Shown here one piece after another: positions 41,322 through 49,277 of a stretch of DNA of 56,604 nt. The stretch covers positions 1 to 56,604 of the forward strand of contig NZ_FRCA01000020.1 in the NCBI RefSeq assembly GCF_900142755.1, given 5' to 3'. Position 1 is the first letter of the stretch, and the number at the start of each line of letters is the position of its first letter. Made by a program: the position numbers and the translations under genes. Source of the DNA: Halomonas cupida. Its GTDB lineage: Bacteria; Pseudomonadota; Gammaproteobacteria; Pseudomonadales; Halomonadaceae. The notes beneath the pieces were generated by a model that was given only the letters and a program-made list of their open reading frames with translations, made no database searches and was not told the origin of the DNA.

Positions 41322-42803
41322 ATGCTGGAAAAGATCTTCAGCGGCCGCTCTGGTTATCTCGCAGCCGTGATCGCCGGTGGCCTGACCACCCTGGCCGCGG
41401 CCCCCTTCTCCTGGTGGTGGCTGGCCCCCATCGCCGCCGCCCTGATGTATGCCGGCCTGACTCGCCAGACGGGACGTCAGGCTCTACTGCGCGGCTGGTG
41501 CTACGGCCTCGGCCTGTTCGGCACCGGCGCATCCTGGGTGTACGTATCGATCCACGACTATGGCTATACCAGCATGCCGCTGGCGATATTCCTGACGGCA
41601 TTGTTCGTCGCCAGCATGGCGCTGTTCATCGCCGTGCCATTCAGCCTCTACCGCCGCTTCATCGGTGCTCGCTGGAGTGTGCTGAGTTTCACAGGTCTCT
41701 GGGTACTGATGGAATGGCTGCGCACCTGGCTGTTCACCGGTTTTCCCTGGCTACTGCTGGGCAGCACTCAGGTCGATTCTCCGCTGGCGCCCTGGGCCCC
41801 GGTCGGTGGCGTCTACCTGTTGTCATTGATTGTGGCGCTGAGCGGCGCACTGCTGGTCAAGCTGGCCGAAGGTCGCTGGCTGGTCATTCCGGTGCTGGCA
41901 GCGCTGTGGCTGGTGCCTCTGGCCCTTCCCCAGCAGTGGACATCGACCAACGGTGAGCCGCTGCAGGTCAGCCTGCTGCAGGGCAACCTGCCACAGGAGA
42001 TCAAGTGGACAGCAGAGGGGCAGCGCGAAGCGGTCAACACCTATCTGACCATGACCGGAGAGGTCGGCAGTGATGAACAGCCGCCGACCACACAACCAGA
42101 CCTGGTGATCTGGCCGGAAGCCGCGCTGCCGATGTTCGAGGACCAGGCCGAGCCGATTCTCGCCCGAGCCCAGGCGGCACTGTCCCCGGATACCGCGCTG
42201 CTGACCGGCATTCTCCAGCGCGACGACGATGGCCGCTTCTTCAACGCCGTGGTCGGTCTCGGCAACGCCGACGGCCACTACCGCAAGGCTCACCTGGTCC
42301 CGTTCGGTGAGTACCTGCCGCTGGAAAGCCTACTGCGTGGCGCCATTGCCTTCTTTGATCTGCCGATGCCAACCATGACGCCCGGTGACGACTGGCAGAC
42401 ACCGCTGACAGCTGCCGGCCACGAGATCGGCAACGCCATCTGCTACGAGATCATCTATCCCGACCTGGTGGCCAGCCGTGCCCGCCACTCGGATATTCTG
42501 CTCACGGTCTCCAACGACAGCTGGTTCGGTGACTCCATCGGTCCCCACCAGCATCTCGAGATGGCACGTCTGCGCGCACTGGAGAATGGCCGCTATGTGA
42601 TTCGCGCCACCAGCAACGGCATCACCGCAATCATCGACGACCAGGGCAGGATTCTCGACCAGTTACCCCAGTTCGAGACCGCACGCCTGGACGGTGAAGT
42701 CCAGCCGATGACCGGCCTGACCCCCTACACCCGTACCGGTAGCTGGCCGATCTGGCTGCTCGCCGCGCTGATGTTGTTGCCGGGCTTCGTGCGGAGGAGG
42801 TAG
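41322..42803 (+). CDS. lnt: Apolipoprotein N-acyltransferase Lnt
   Basis: Lnt adds the third acyl chain to lipoproteins at the periplasmic face of the inner membrane. The 493-residue protein has about six N-terminal helices, a nitrilase-like domain (about 215-470) and a final C-terminal helix. The catalytic residues are Glu266 (WPEAALP), Lys322 (YRKAHLVPFGEY) and Cys374 (NAICYE). AAGGA before the ATG at 41322 supports the start. It ends the miaB cluster; tandem heptamer repeats begin eight bases after its stop. Confidence 0.95.
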   Translation: MLEKIFSGRSGYLAAVIAGGLTTLAAAPFSWWWLAPIAAALMYAGLTRQTGRQALLRGWCYGLGLFGTGASWVYVSIHDYGYTSMPLAIFLTALFVASMALFIAVPFSLYRRFIGARWSVLSFTGLWVLMEWLRTWLFTGFPWLLLGSTQVDSPLAPWAPVGGVYLLSLIVALSGALLVKLAEGRWLVIPVLAALWLVPLALPQQWTSTNGEPLQVSLLQGNLPQEIKWTAEGQREAVNTYLTMTGEVGSDEQPPTTQPDLVIWPEAALPMFEDQAEPILARAQAALSPDTALLTGILQRDDDGRFFNAVVGLGNADGHYRKAHLVPFGEYLPLESLLRGAIAFFDLPMPTMTPGDDWQTPLTAAGHEIGNAICYEIIYPDLVASRARHSDILLTVSNDSWFGDSIGPHQHLEMARLRALENGRYVIRATSNGITAIIDDQGRILDQLPQFETARLDGEVQPMTGLTPYTRTGSWPIWLLAALMLLPGFVRRR

Positions 42804-42810
42804 AAACCCA

Positions 42811-42875
42811 GCTTCGAGCTTCGAGCTTCGAGCTTCGAGCTTCGAGCTTCGAGCTTCGAGCTTCGAGCTTCGAGC
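42811..42875. repeat. Tandem heptamer GCTTCGA, nine copies
   Basis: Nine perfect head-to-tail copies of GCTTCGA start eight bases after the lnt stop. The 7-bp period means three units encode seven residues in any frame, so open frames here are artefacts of the repeat. Confidence 0.95.
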
Positions 42876-42900
42876 AGACCAGTATCGCCCATGAACCATG

Positions 42901-42970
42901 GGTTCGGGGTTCGGGGTTCGGGGTTCGGGGTTCGGGGTTCGGGGTTCGGGGTTCGGGGTTCGGGGTTCGG
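42901..42970. repeat. Tandem heptamer GGTTCGG, ten copies
   Basis: Ten perfect copies of GGTTCGG lie 25 bp after the first heptamer array. The two units share GNTTCGN, suggesting a common origin. Confidence 0.95.
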
Positions 42971-42977
42971 GGTTCAG

Positions 42978-43058
42978 CTTGAGCGTAGCGTACTCGTAGC
43001 TCGTCACTCGCGGCTGGAATCCATGCTCGAGCGCAGCGTACTCGAAGCTCGTCGCTCC
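42978..43058. repeat. Imperfect 33-bp direct duplication after lnt
   Basis: Copies at 42978-43010 and 43026-43058 match at about 28 of 33 positions. They contain CTCGTAGCTCGTC or CTCGAAGCTCGTC, linking them to the GTAGCTCG sequence bordering the prp repeats. Confidence 0.75.
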
Positions 43059-43068
43059 TTGCCTGCCC

Positions 43069-43111
43069 AACGACAAGAGGCCCGAGCATGATGCTCGGGC
43101 CTCTTGTCGTT
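43069..43111. terminator. Long bidirectional terminator between lnt and phaC
   Basis: A perfect 21-bp inverted repeat around a single central base (AACGACAAGAGGCCCGAGCA... and its complement) ends in TTT on the plus strand and AA on the left side. It separates the convergent lnt and phaC genes. Confidence 0.85.
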
Positions 43112-43134
43112 TATCGTTGGCTCAGTGTCTGGGG

Positions 43135-44961
43135 CTAGTGTCCCAACACATCCGGGATAGTGGTCTTGACGTAACGGCCCGGCGCCGGCTCGAGCAACGC
43201 CAGCTCACCACTGCCCGGCTCACGCGCGTCGACCATCTTTTCCTGGTCAACATAACCGCCCTTGAGCATCCACTCCTGCCAGTGGGGCCACCAGGAACCT
43301 TCATGCTCCTCAGCCGCGGCCAGCCAGTCGTCGTGGCTCTCCGGCAGTTCGTCGTTGGTCCAGTAACCGTACTTGTTCTTGTGTGGCGGATTGACGATAC
43401 CGGCGATATGGCCGGACCCACCAAGAACAAAGGTCACCGGCCCCTTGGGCAGCAAGGCACCGTAGTAGCTGCTGTCCCATCGAGCGATATGATCCTCGCG
43501 AGTGGCAACAAAGTAGCTGGGCGCCGAGACCTTACGCAGATCGATCTTGACCCCATCCAGTTCGATACCATCGGGCTGCACCAGACGGTTCTCCTGGTAC
43601 ATGTGGCGCAGATACCAGCCGTGGGTGCCTGCCGGTAGATTGGTGCCGTCGGTATTCCAGTACAGCAGGTCAAATGCCGCCGGCTCTTCGCCCTTGAGGT
43701 AGTTGCTGATGTAGAACGACCAGAACAGATCGTTCTCGCGCAACAGATTGAACGAATAGGCCATGACCCGGCCATCCAGATAGCCATCTCGCTCGAGTTT
43801 GGCCTCGACGCCCTGCAACACCGACTCACTGAGAAAGACACCAATCTCTCCCGGTTCACGAAAGTCCTGCAGCGTTGCCATGTAGGTCACGGACTTGATC
43901 TTGCGACCACGGCGGGTGCTGGTGAGATAGGCCACCGTCGAGGCGGTCAAGGTGCCGCCGATGCAATAGGAGAGCAGGTTGACGGATTTCTCGCCAGTGG
44001 CCTGCTCGATTCCCTCGAGCGCCGCGATGGGTCCCATCTGCATATAGTCGGCCCAGGTCAGGTCTCTCTGCTCGGGACCGGGGTTGCGCCAGGAAATCAG
44101 GAATACGGTATGGCCCTGGTCGACCAACCATTTGACCAGTGAGTTTTCCGGCCGTAGATCGAGCACGTAATACTTGTTGATCCAGGGCGGGATGATCAGC
44201 AGCGGCGTCTTGAATGCCTTTTCAGTGCTCGGCGTATACTGGATCAACTGAATCAGTTCATTCTCCATGACCACCGATCCCGGCGTCACAGCAATATTGC
44301 GTCCTACCTCGAAGGCACTACGGTCGGTCATCGAGACATTCAGCCCGTCCGCCGAATTGGCCAGGTCCTGCCGTAGACGTGCCAGACCATCGACCAGGTT
44401 CTGGCCACGCGTCTCGAGGGTGCGCCGCATGACTTCCGGGTTGGTGGAAACGAAATTGGTCGGCGCCATGGCATTGACCAGTTGGCGCGCATAGAAGGTC
44501 AGATTTCGCTTACGCTCGGCCGATAGGCCATCAAGGTTGGTCACCAGTTCATCAACCGTACGCGAGAACAGCAGGTACTGCTGCATCAGCGCATTCCAGG
44601 CCGGTTCCTCGGTCCAGGCGTCGTCCTTGAAGCGGCGATCCCCACGCGCCGGCGCGATCAACGGCTCACAAGGTGTGCCATTGGCCAATTGCATGGACTG
44701 CTGCCAGAGTGCCGCCTGATCCTGCATCAGACGCATCTGAGTCTCCCACAGCAGCTGCGGATCACGCATCAGGGACTCTGCAGCGGCCTGGAAGCTGCTG
44801 CGCATATCCTCGAGCACCGAGTCCGTAGCATCACTGGGAACCATGCGTCCCAACATATCCTCCATCAGTGCCTGGTACTGGGCACCGATGGCCGACAACT
44901 GCTCGGTCCATTCCTGCTGCATTGCTTGAGCCGTATTCTGATCGCCTGCCGCCATTGGCAT
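43135..44961 (-). CDS. phaC: Class I poly(3-hydroxyalkanoate) synthase PhaC
   Basis: PhaC polymerises (R)-3-hydroxyacyl-CoA into PHA at the granule surface. The 608-residue protein has the N-terminal PhaC_N domain and an alpha/beta-hydrolase domain. The triad is Cys333, Asp490 (TREDHIARW) and His518 (GGSGHIAG), with 28 residues between Asp and His as in the Cupriavidus enzyme. The lipase-like box is SYCIGG rather than the usual GYCxGG. Length and the adjacent phasin indicate class I. It lies 278 bp after the phasin gene; that gap carries direct repeats. Confidence 0.95.
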   Translation of the reverse strand: MPMAAGDQNTAQAMQQEWTEQLSAIGAQYQALMEDMLGRMVPSDATDSVLEDMRSSFQAAAESLMRDPQLLWETQMRLMQDQAALWQQSMQLANGTPCEPLIAPARGDRRFKDDAWTEEPAWNALMQQYLLFSRTVDELVTNLDGLSAERKRNLTFYARQLVNAMAPTNFVSTNPEVMRRTLETRGQNLVDGLARLRQDLANSADGLNVSMTDRSAFEVGRNIAVTPGSVVMENELIQLIQYTPSTEKAFKTPLLIIPPWINKYYVLDLRPENSLVKWLVDQGHTVFLISWRNPGPEQRDLTWADYMQMGPIAALEGIEQATGEKSVNLLSYCIGGTLTASTVAYLTSTRRGRKIKSVTYMATLQDFREPGEIGVFLSESVLQGVEAKLERDGYLDGRVMAYSFNLLRENDLFWSFYISNYLKGEEPAAFDLLYWNTDGTNLPAGTHGWYLRHMYQENRLVQPDGIELDGVKIDLRKVSAPSYFVATREDHIARWDSSYYGALLPKGPVTFVLGGSGHIAGIVNPPHKNKYGYWTNDELPESHDDWLAAAEEHEGSWWPHWQEWMLKGGYVDQEKMVDAREPGSGELALLEPAPGRYVKTTIPDVLGH

Positions 44962-45036
44962 CTCCGTTTACCTGTACTTCCCGGAGGGCGCCTACGCGAT
45001 GATCAGAGCAGCGCCCTGCCCTTTTGTTATAAAAAA

Positions 45037-45077
45037 CCACCGTGTATGAAGAAAACCACCGCTATAAAAAAACCACC
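45037..45077. repeat. Three A-tract/CCACC direct repeats upstream of phaC
   Basis: CCACC preceded by an A-tract occurs at 45037, 45056 and 45073 (spacing 19 and 17). On the minus strand this reads GGTGGTTTT-type units just upstream of phaC and next to TATAAC, a possible -10. It may be a regulator binding array. Confidence 0.5.
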
Positions 45078-45095
45078 ATCACCAAATGGCCACTG

Positions 45096-45140
45096 TCATG
45101 AACGAAGCTGTGTCATGAACGAACCTTTGCCATGAACGAA
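45096..45140. repeat. Three direct repeats of TCATGAACGAA with exact 17-bp period
   Basis: Copies begin at 45096, 45113 and 45130; the last has C instead of the first T. They lie between the phasin and phaC genes and resemble the TCACGAAC pair upstream of the phasin gene. Confidence 0.8.
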
Positions 45141-45239
45141 TCTCGGCCACAAACAAGCCACTGTTCCGATACCGAGCGACATCCCTGTCGCAGGACGCCT
45201 CCAGCCCATGCTTGAAGGCTCAAGGACGCCGGGTCGGCA

Positions 45240-45695
45240 TCAGGATGAGCGCTTGCGTGAGGATGTGCTGGACGCACGGGTAGTAGAGGTGCTGGCGGCC
45301 TTGGTGGCCTGCTCTGCCGTTTCGGTGGCCTGGGCACGGACCTTCTCGGCCTGTTCAGCCATCACCTTGCCGGACTCAGCGAACGTTTCCTCGAGCTGTG
45401 CCTTGAACTCCAGGCTCATTTCGCTCATGGCACGAGCATCCTCAAGCATTTGAGCAGACAGCTCGTTGAGCATCTCGGCCTGACGGGTGGTGAAGTCGCG
45501 CAGCCCTTCGGCATCCTGGATCTCCGAGGCGTCACGCATGCGCTCGGTACCCATCTGGCTGTAGCGCTTCATCGACTCCATCTGGTACTGGGACATCTTC
45601 TCCATGTTGTCCAGCATCATGGAGTTGAGCTTACGCATCGGCTCGAAGAACTGGCGAGCCTGATCACTGAAATTCTCGAAAACCTTGTCTTGCAT
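45240..45695 (-). CDS. phaP: Phasin family protein
   Basis: The 151-residue protein is almost entirely amphipathic helix, rich in Met, Gln and Glu, with the phasin pattern FEPMRKLNSMMLDNMEKMSQYQMESMKRYS in the first half. Phasins coat PHA granules and control their number and size. The C-terminus (residues about 130-151) is a Ser/Thr/Arg/Lys tail, like those of granule proteins that also touch DNA. It sits between the DUF6489-like gene and phaC on the same strand. Direct repeats flank it on both sides. Confidence 0.88.
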   Translation of the reverse strand: MQDKVFENFSDQARQFFEPMRKLNSMMLDNMEKMSQYQMESMKRYSQMGTERMRDASEIQDAEGLRDFTTRQAEMLNELSAQMLEDARAMSEMSLEFKAQLEETFAESGKVMAEQAEKVRAQATETAEQATKAASTSTTRASSTSSRKRSS

Positions 45696-45769
45696 GAGCG
45701 TTTCCTCCAGGAAGACGTAGCGAAGACATGTCCAGGCGACATGTTCGATCCAGGCTGCAACGAGTCTCT

Positions 45770-45801
45770 ATGTCGTCACGAACGTCATGTCGTCACGAAC
45801 A
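45770..45801. repeat. Two direct repeats ATGTCGTCACGAAC with 17-bp period
   Basis: Two identical 14-base copies begin at 45770 and 45787, upstream of the phasin start (45695). The core TCACGAAC differs by one base from the TCATGAAC repeats downstream of the gene, and the 17-bp period is the same. Confidence 0.75.
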
Positions 45802-45944
45802 CGACCGTGTTGCAGCGCAACAAAGATCAGTCTGGCACACACAGGATGACAACGCCATGACAGAGGTTGCAGCCTGCGCGAATCGGCAACACCTCCATGA
45901 GTGATGGGGTAACGAGACGGTGGCGCCAAACGCCACCGAAAGAA

Positions 45945-46340
45945 TCAGGACTTGTCTTTGGTCGAGCGAGAGCGCGCAGAGGCTCTCGTGCTACTGCGGG
46001 AGGCAGAGGAGCTCTTGCTGGTGGAGGAATTTCCTGCCGAGCCTGAATTTTCGGCAGCATCGCTGCTGTCCCCGGCTTTTCGTGCCGCCTGGGTCAGCAT
46101 ATCGAGCATCATCTTCTGGTAATTGCCGAAACTGGCCAGCCCCTGAGACAACCCCTGCTGCAGCGCGGGCTGCTGAAGGAACGGTTGCATCAGACTCATG
46201 GGGTCATAGCCCTCGACACCGGATTCCATCTGCCCCTGAATACGCTCGAGCAGCTCCTGCTGGAACGTCTCGATATTGGGCAATCCCAGTGCCTGACGGA
46301 ACTCTTCGGGGGTCAGATCGAACTCGACATTGATCTTCAT
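45945..46340 (-). CDS. DUF6489-like protein of the PHA cluster
   Basis: A 131-residue protein with N-terminus MKINVEFDLTPEEFRQALGLPN, resembling the DUF6489 family, then a Gln/Met-rich helix and a Ser/Thr/Arg/Lys low-complexity tail (about residues 90-131). The tail is close in composition to that of the phasin. It is first in the minus-strand PHA cluster, 249 bp before the phasin gene. A role at PHA granules or in nucleoid contact is inferred from position and composition only. Confidence 0.7.
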   Translation of the reverse strand: MKINVEFDLTPEEFRQALGLPNIETFQQELLERIQGQMESGVEGYDPMSLMQPFLQQPALQQGLSQGLASFGNYQKMMLDMLTQAARKAGDSSDAAENSGSAGNSSTSKSSSASRSSTRASARSRSTKDKS

Positions 46341-46437
46341 GGCGGCCTCGCGTGCATTCCCCGAACGCTACCGGTGAGTTCGGGGCTATTCATGAGTGTA
46401 GCAGGCATGTCCTGTGCGCATGGTCTGCGCACAGTGA

Positions 46438-47523
46438 TCAGCGTAACTGCGGAGTCGTCACTTCGACCCCTGCATTCTGTGCACGATGGCGCATAAAATG
46501 ATCCATCAGCGTCAACGCCATCATCGCCTCCGCGATCGGTGTGGCACGAATACCCACACAGGGATCATGGCGGCCCTTGGTCACCACGTCCACCGGGTTG
46601 CCATCCACATCGATGGAGCGCCCGGGAATGGTGATGCTGGATGTCGGTTTCAGCGCCAGATGAGCGATCAACGTCTGGCCGCTGGAGATACCGCCCAGCA
46701 CGCCACCGGCATGGTTGGACAGGAATCCTTCCGGAGTCATCTCGTCACGGTGCTCACTACCACGCTGGGTGACAACATCAAAGCCATCACCGATTTCCAC
46801 GCCCTTGACGGCATTGATGCTCATCAGGCCATGGGCGAGCTCCGCATCGAGACGATCGAAGACCGGCTCACCCAGACCCGGCGGCAGGCCTTCGGCGACC
46901 ACGGTGATCTTCGCTCCCACCGAATCCTGATCACGACGCAGTTGATCCATATAGGCCTCGAGCTCCGGCAGGCGCTCCGGGTCCGGACAGAAGAACGGAT
47001 TGGTACCCACCGCATCCCAGTCACGCAGCTCGATCTCGATGGGGCCCAACTGGCTCATGTAGCCGCGCACCTGGATGCCCTGGCTGGCAAGAAACTTCCG
47101 GGCAATGGCGCCGGCCGCCACACGCATCGCCGTCTCGCGGGCACTGGAGCGCCCTCCACCGCGGTAATCACGAATGCCGTACTTGTGGTGATAGGTATAG
47201 TCGGCATGGGCCGGACGAAACTGGTCCTTGATCTTGCCGTAGTCCTTCGAGCGCTGGTCGGTGTTCTCGATCAACAGGCCAATCGGAGTACCGGTGGTGA
47301 CCCCTTCGAAGACCCCGGACAGGATCCGGACCTGGTCAGGCTCGCGACGCTGGGTGGTGTGTCTCGATGACCCCGGTCGACGACGATCCAGATCACCCTG
47401 CAGATCCGCCTCGCTGAGCTCGAGTCCGGGAGGACAGCCGTCAACGATGGCGCCCAGCGCAAGACCGTGGCTTTCGCCGAAGGTCGTCACAGTGAATAAC
47501 TTGCCAAAGGTATTGCCAGACAT
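46438..47523 (-). CDS. aroC: Chorismate synthase AroC
   Basis: AroC converts EPSP to chorismate using reduced FMN, the last shikimate step feeding TrpE and PabB in this window. The 361-residue protein has TTFGESHGLALG at the start, RRRPGSSRHTTQRREPDQV near 46 and GGRSSARETAMRVAAGAIARK near 125. The start at 47523 gives the normal MSGNTFGKLF. It lies 34 bp after prmB. Confidence 0.97.
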   Translation of the reverse strand: MSGNTFGKLFTVTTFGESHGLALGAIVDGCPPGLELSEADLQGDLDRRRPGSSRHTTQRREPDQVRILSGVFEGVTTGTPIGLLIENTDQRSKDYGKIKDQFRPAHADYTYHHKYGIRDYRGGGRSSARETAMRVAAGAIARKFLASQGIQVRGYMSQLGPIEIELRDWDAVGTNPFFCPDPERLPELEAYMDQLRRDQDSVGAKITVVAEGLPPGLGEPVFDRLDAELAHGLMSINAVKGVEIGDGFDVVTQRGSEHRDEMTPEGFLSNHAGGVLGGISSGQTLIAHLALKPTSSITIPGRSIDVDGNPVDVVTKGRHDPCVGIRATPIAEAMMALTLMDHFMRHRAQNAGVEVTTPQLR

Positions 47524-47557
47524 GGGCGTTCCCCAATGAATCCATGAAGGACGTGAA

Positions 47558-48508
47558 TCAACTGAAGGACGCCGCATGGGCGTCGAGTTCCTCGGCTGTC
47601 AGGGCGAATATCCCTTGACCACCGCGCTCGAATTCGAGCCACATGAAGGGTACTTCCGGGAAGGCCGCTTCCAGATGATGGTCGGAATTGCCGACTTCCA
47701 CGATCAGCACACCATGGTCGCTCAGGTGGCTACGTGCTTCGCGCAGAATACGCCGGACGATGTCCAGCCCATCCTTGCCGGCGCCCAACGCGAGTGATGG
47801 CTCATGACGGAACTCCGCCGGCATGGTGGCAAGGTCCCGAGCATCGACGTAAGGCGGATTCGACACGATTAGGTCGTAACGCTGTCCTTCAAGGCCCGAG
47901 AAGACATCGCTGGCCACCGCCCTGACCCGCCGCCCGACATCATGGCGATTGATATTGGCACGTGCCACTGCCAGCGCGTCCTCACTGATATCGCTCAGAT
48001 CGACTTCGGCAGTCTGCAGGTAGTGCGCGGTGGCAATACCGATACAACCGGATCCTGTGCATAGATCGAGCACACGAGCCGGAGGCTCCTCCGGAAACCA
48101 GGCACGGAAGCCATCCTCGATCAGCTCGGCAATTGGCGAACGCGGAATCAGTACCCGCGCGTCAACATTGAACGCCAGCCCGGCGAAGAAGGCTTCACCA
48201 AGCAGGTAGGGCAATGGTTGGCGATCACTGATGCGCGCACGCACCAGCGTCACGATGCGCTGACGTTCCATGGGCAGCAGGCGAGCGTCCTGCACTCCGG
48301 GGTCGACATCCCAGGGCAGGTGCAGCGCACCCAGAACCAGAGCCACCGCCTCGTCCCAGGCCGAATCCGTGCCATGACTATAGGTCAGGCCGGCCAGATG
48401 AAATTCGCTGGTTGCCCAACGCAGGCAGTCGCGCAGGGTGATGAGGTCGTCTGCGATTACACTATCGCCAAGAACCAGGGTCGAACCTGCAGAAACGGAA
48501 TCAGCCAA
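47558..48508 (-). CDS. prmB: Ribosomal protein uL3 N5-glutamine methyltransferase PrmB
   Basis: PrmB methylates a glutamine of ribosomal protein L3. The 316-residue SAM methyltransferase has an N-terminal helical domain, the SAM loop LDLCTGSGCIGIA near residue 146 and the catalytic NPPY near 215. The next gene, aroC, follows in the same order as in E. coli, which separates it from PrmC. It is divergent from the Smr-domain gene. Confidence 0.95.
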   Translation of the reverse strand: MADSVSAGSTLVLGDSVIADDLITLRDCLRWATSEFHLAGLTYSHGTDSAWDEAVALVLGALHLPWDVDPGVQDARLLPMERQRIVTLVRARISDRQPLPYLLGEAFFAGLAFNVDARVLIPRSPIAELIEDGFRAWFPEEPPARVLDLCTGSGCIGIATAHYLQTAEVDLSDISEDALAVARANINRHDVGRRVRAVASDVFSGLEGQRYDLIVSNPPYVDARDLATMPAEFRHEPSLALGAGKDGLDIVRRILREARSHLSDHGVLIVEVGNSDHHLEAAFPEVPFMWLEFERGGQGIFALTAEELDAHAASFS

Positions 48509-48672
48509 GGGAGCATCCTGTCAGTCGCATCAAGTTGAAGAAAGCGGCCGCCGGGGCGAGCTGCAACCCGCGATTGTATCTGCGCCAGCGGTTCACTGCC
48601 ACGGCTGGCACGGTATACTGCACCGACCAGAACATTTCCCCGTATTTGCCGAGATAGGTTACCGAGTCGCTC

Positions 48673-49254
48673 ATGAGTCACCGCCTGCCCCCGTCCGACG
48701 ATGATATCAATGCCTTTCGTCAGGCCCTCAAGGAAGCTGGCGTGCGGCGGATCAAGACCAACCGCGCCGATACCGGCAGCACCGCCCGACGCAAGTCTCT
48801 CGAAGATGAAGCGGTAGCCGCTCGTCGCGCCTCGGCGGTGAGTGCCAGCGAAAGCGAGTCCACCGGCCGTACCTCGGATGGCCGCGTCGAGCCGGTGCTA
48901 CCCTCAGAATACCTCGACTTCGCCCTGCCGGATCTCCCCTGGCGAACACGCAGTCAACTCAAGCGCGGTGAAATGAGCTGGGAAGCCGGGCTGGATCTCC
49001 ACGGCTATCGCCTCGAAGAGGCCCGTCAGCAGCTGGAAAGTTTTCTCAATGATGCCCAGGCCAGCGGCCAGCGCTGCGTACTGGTTGTACACGGCAAGGC
49101 CTGGGGCGCCAGCGCCGACTACCCGGTGATCAAGAGCCACGTCAACGCCTGGCTACGCGAATGGCCCAGCGTGCTGGCATTCTGCTCGGCAACCGACGCC
49201 GATGGCGGCACCGGCGCCGTATATATCCTGCTGCGCAAGCGCAGCCGCATCTGA
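48673..49254 (+). CDS. smrB: Smr-domain endonuclease, SmrB-like
   Basis: The 193-residue protein has a charged, disordered N-terminus and a C-terminal Smr domain (about 105-190) with LDLHGY and VLVVHGKA. SmrB cuts mRNA at collided ribosomes; the E. coli smrB gene is next to prmB-aroC, the same neighbourhood as here. The second motif is HGKA rather than the common HGKG. SmrA is an alternative name; synteny favours SmrB. Confidence 0.85.
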   Translation: MSHRLPPSDDDINAFRQALKEAGVRRIKTNRADTGSTARRKSLEDEAVAARRASAVSASESESTGRTSDGRVEPVLPSEYLDFALPDLPWRTRSQLKRGEMSWEAGLDLHGYRLEEARQQLESFLNDAQASGQRCVLVVHGKAWGASADYPVIKSHVNAWLREWPSVLAFCSATDADGGTGAVYILLRKRSRI

Positions 49255-49277
49255 CCAACAACGCGCGTAACCAGCAA

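Noticed and set aside
42631..43089. Minus-strand frames encoding repetitive EPRTPNP and SSKLEAR peptides.
   Set aside because: They are translations of the heptamer arrays; a 7-bp unit repeats every seven residues in all frames, and no ribosome site or domain is present.
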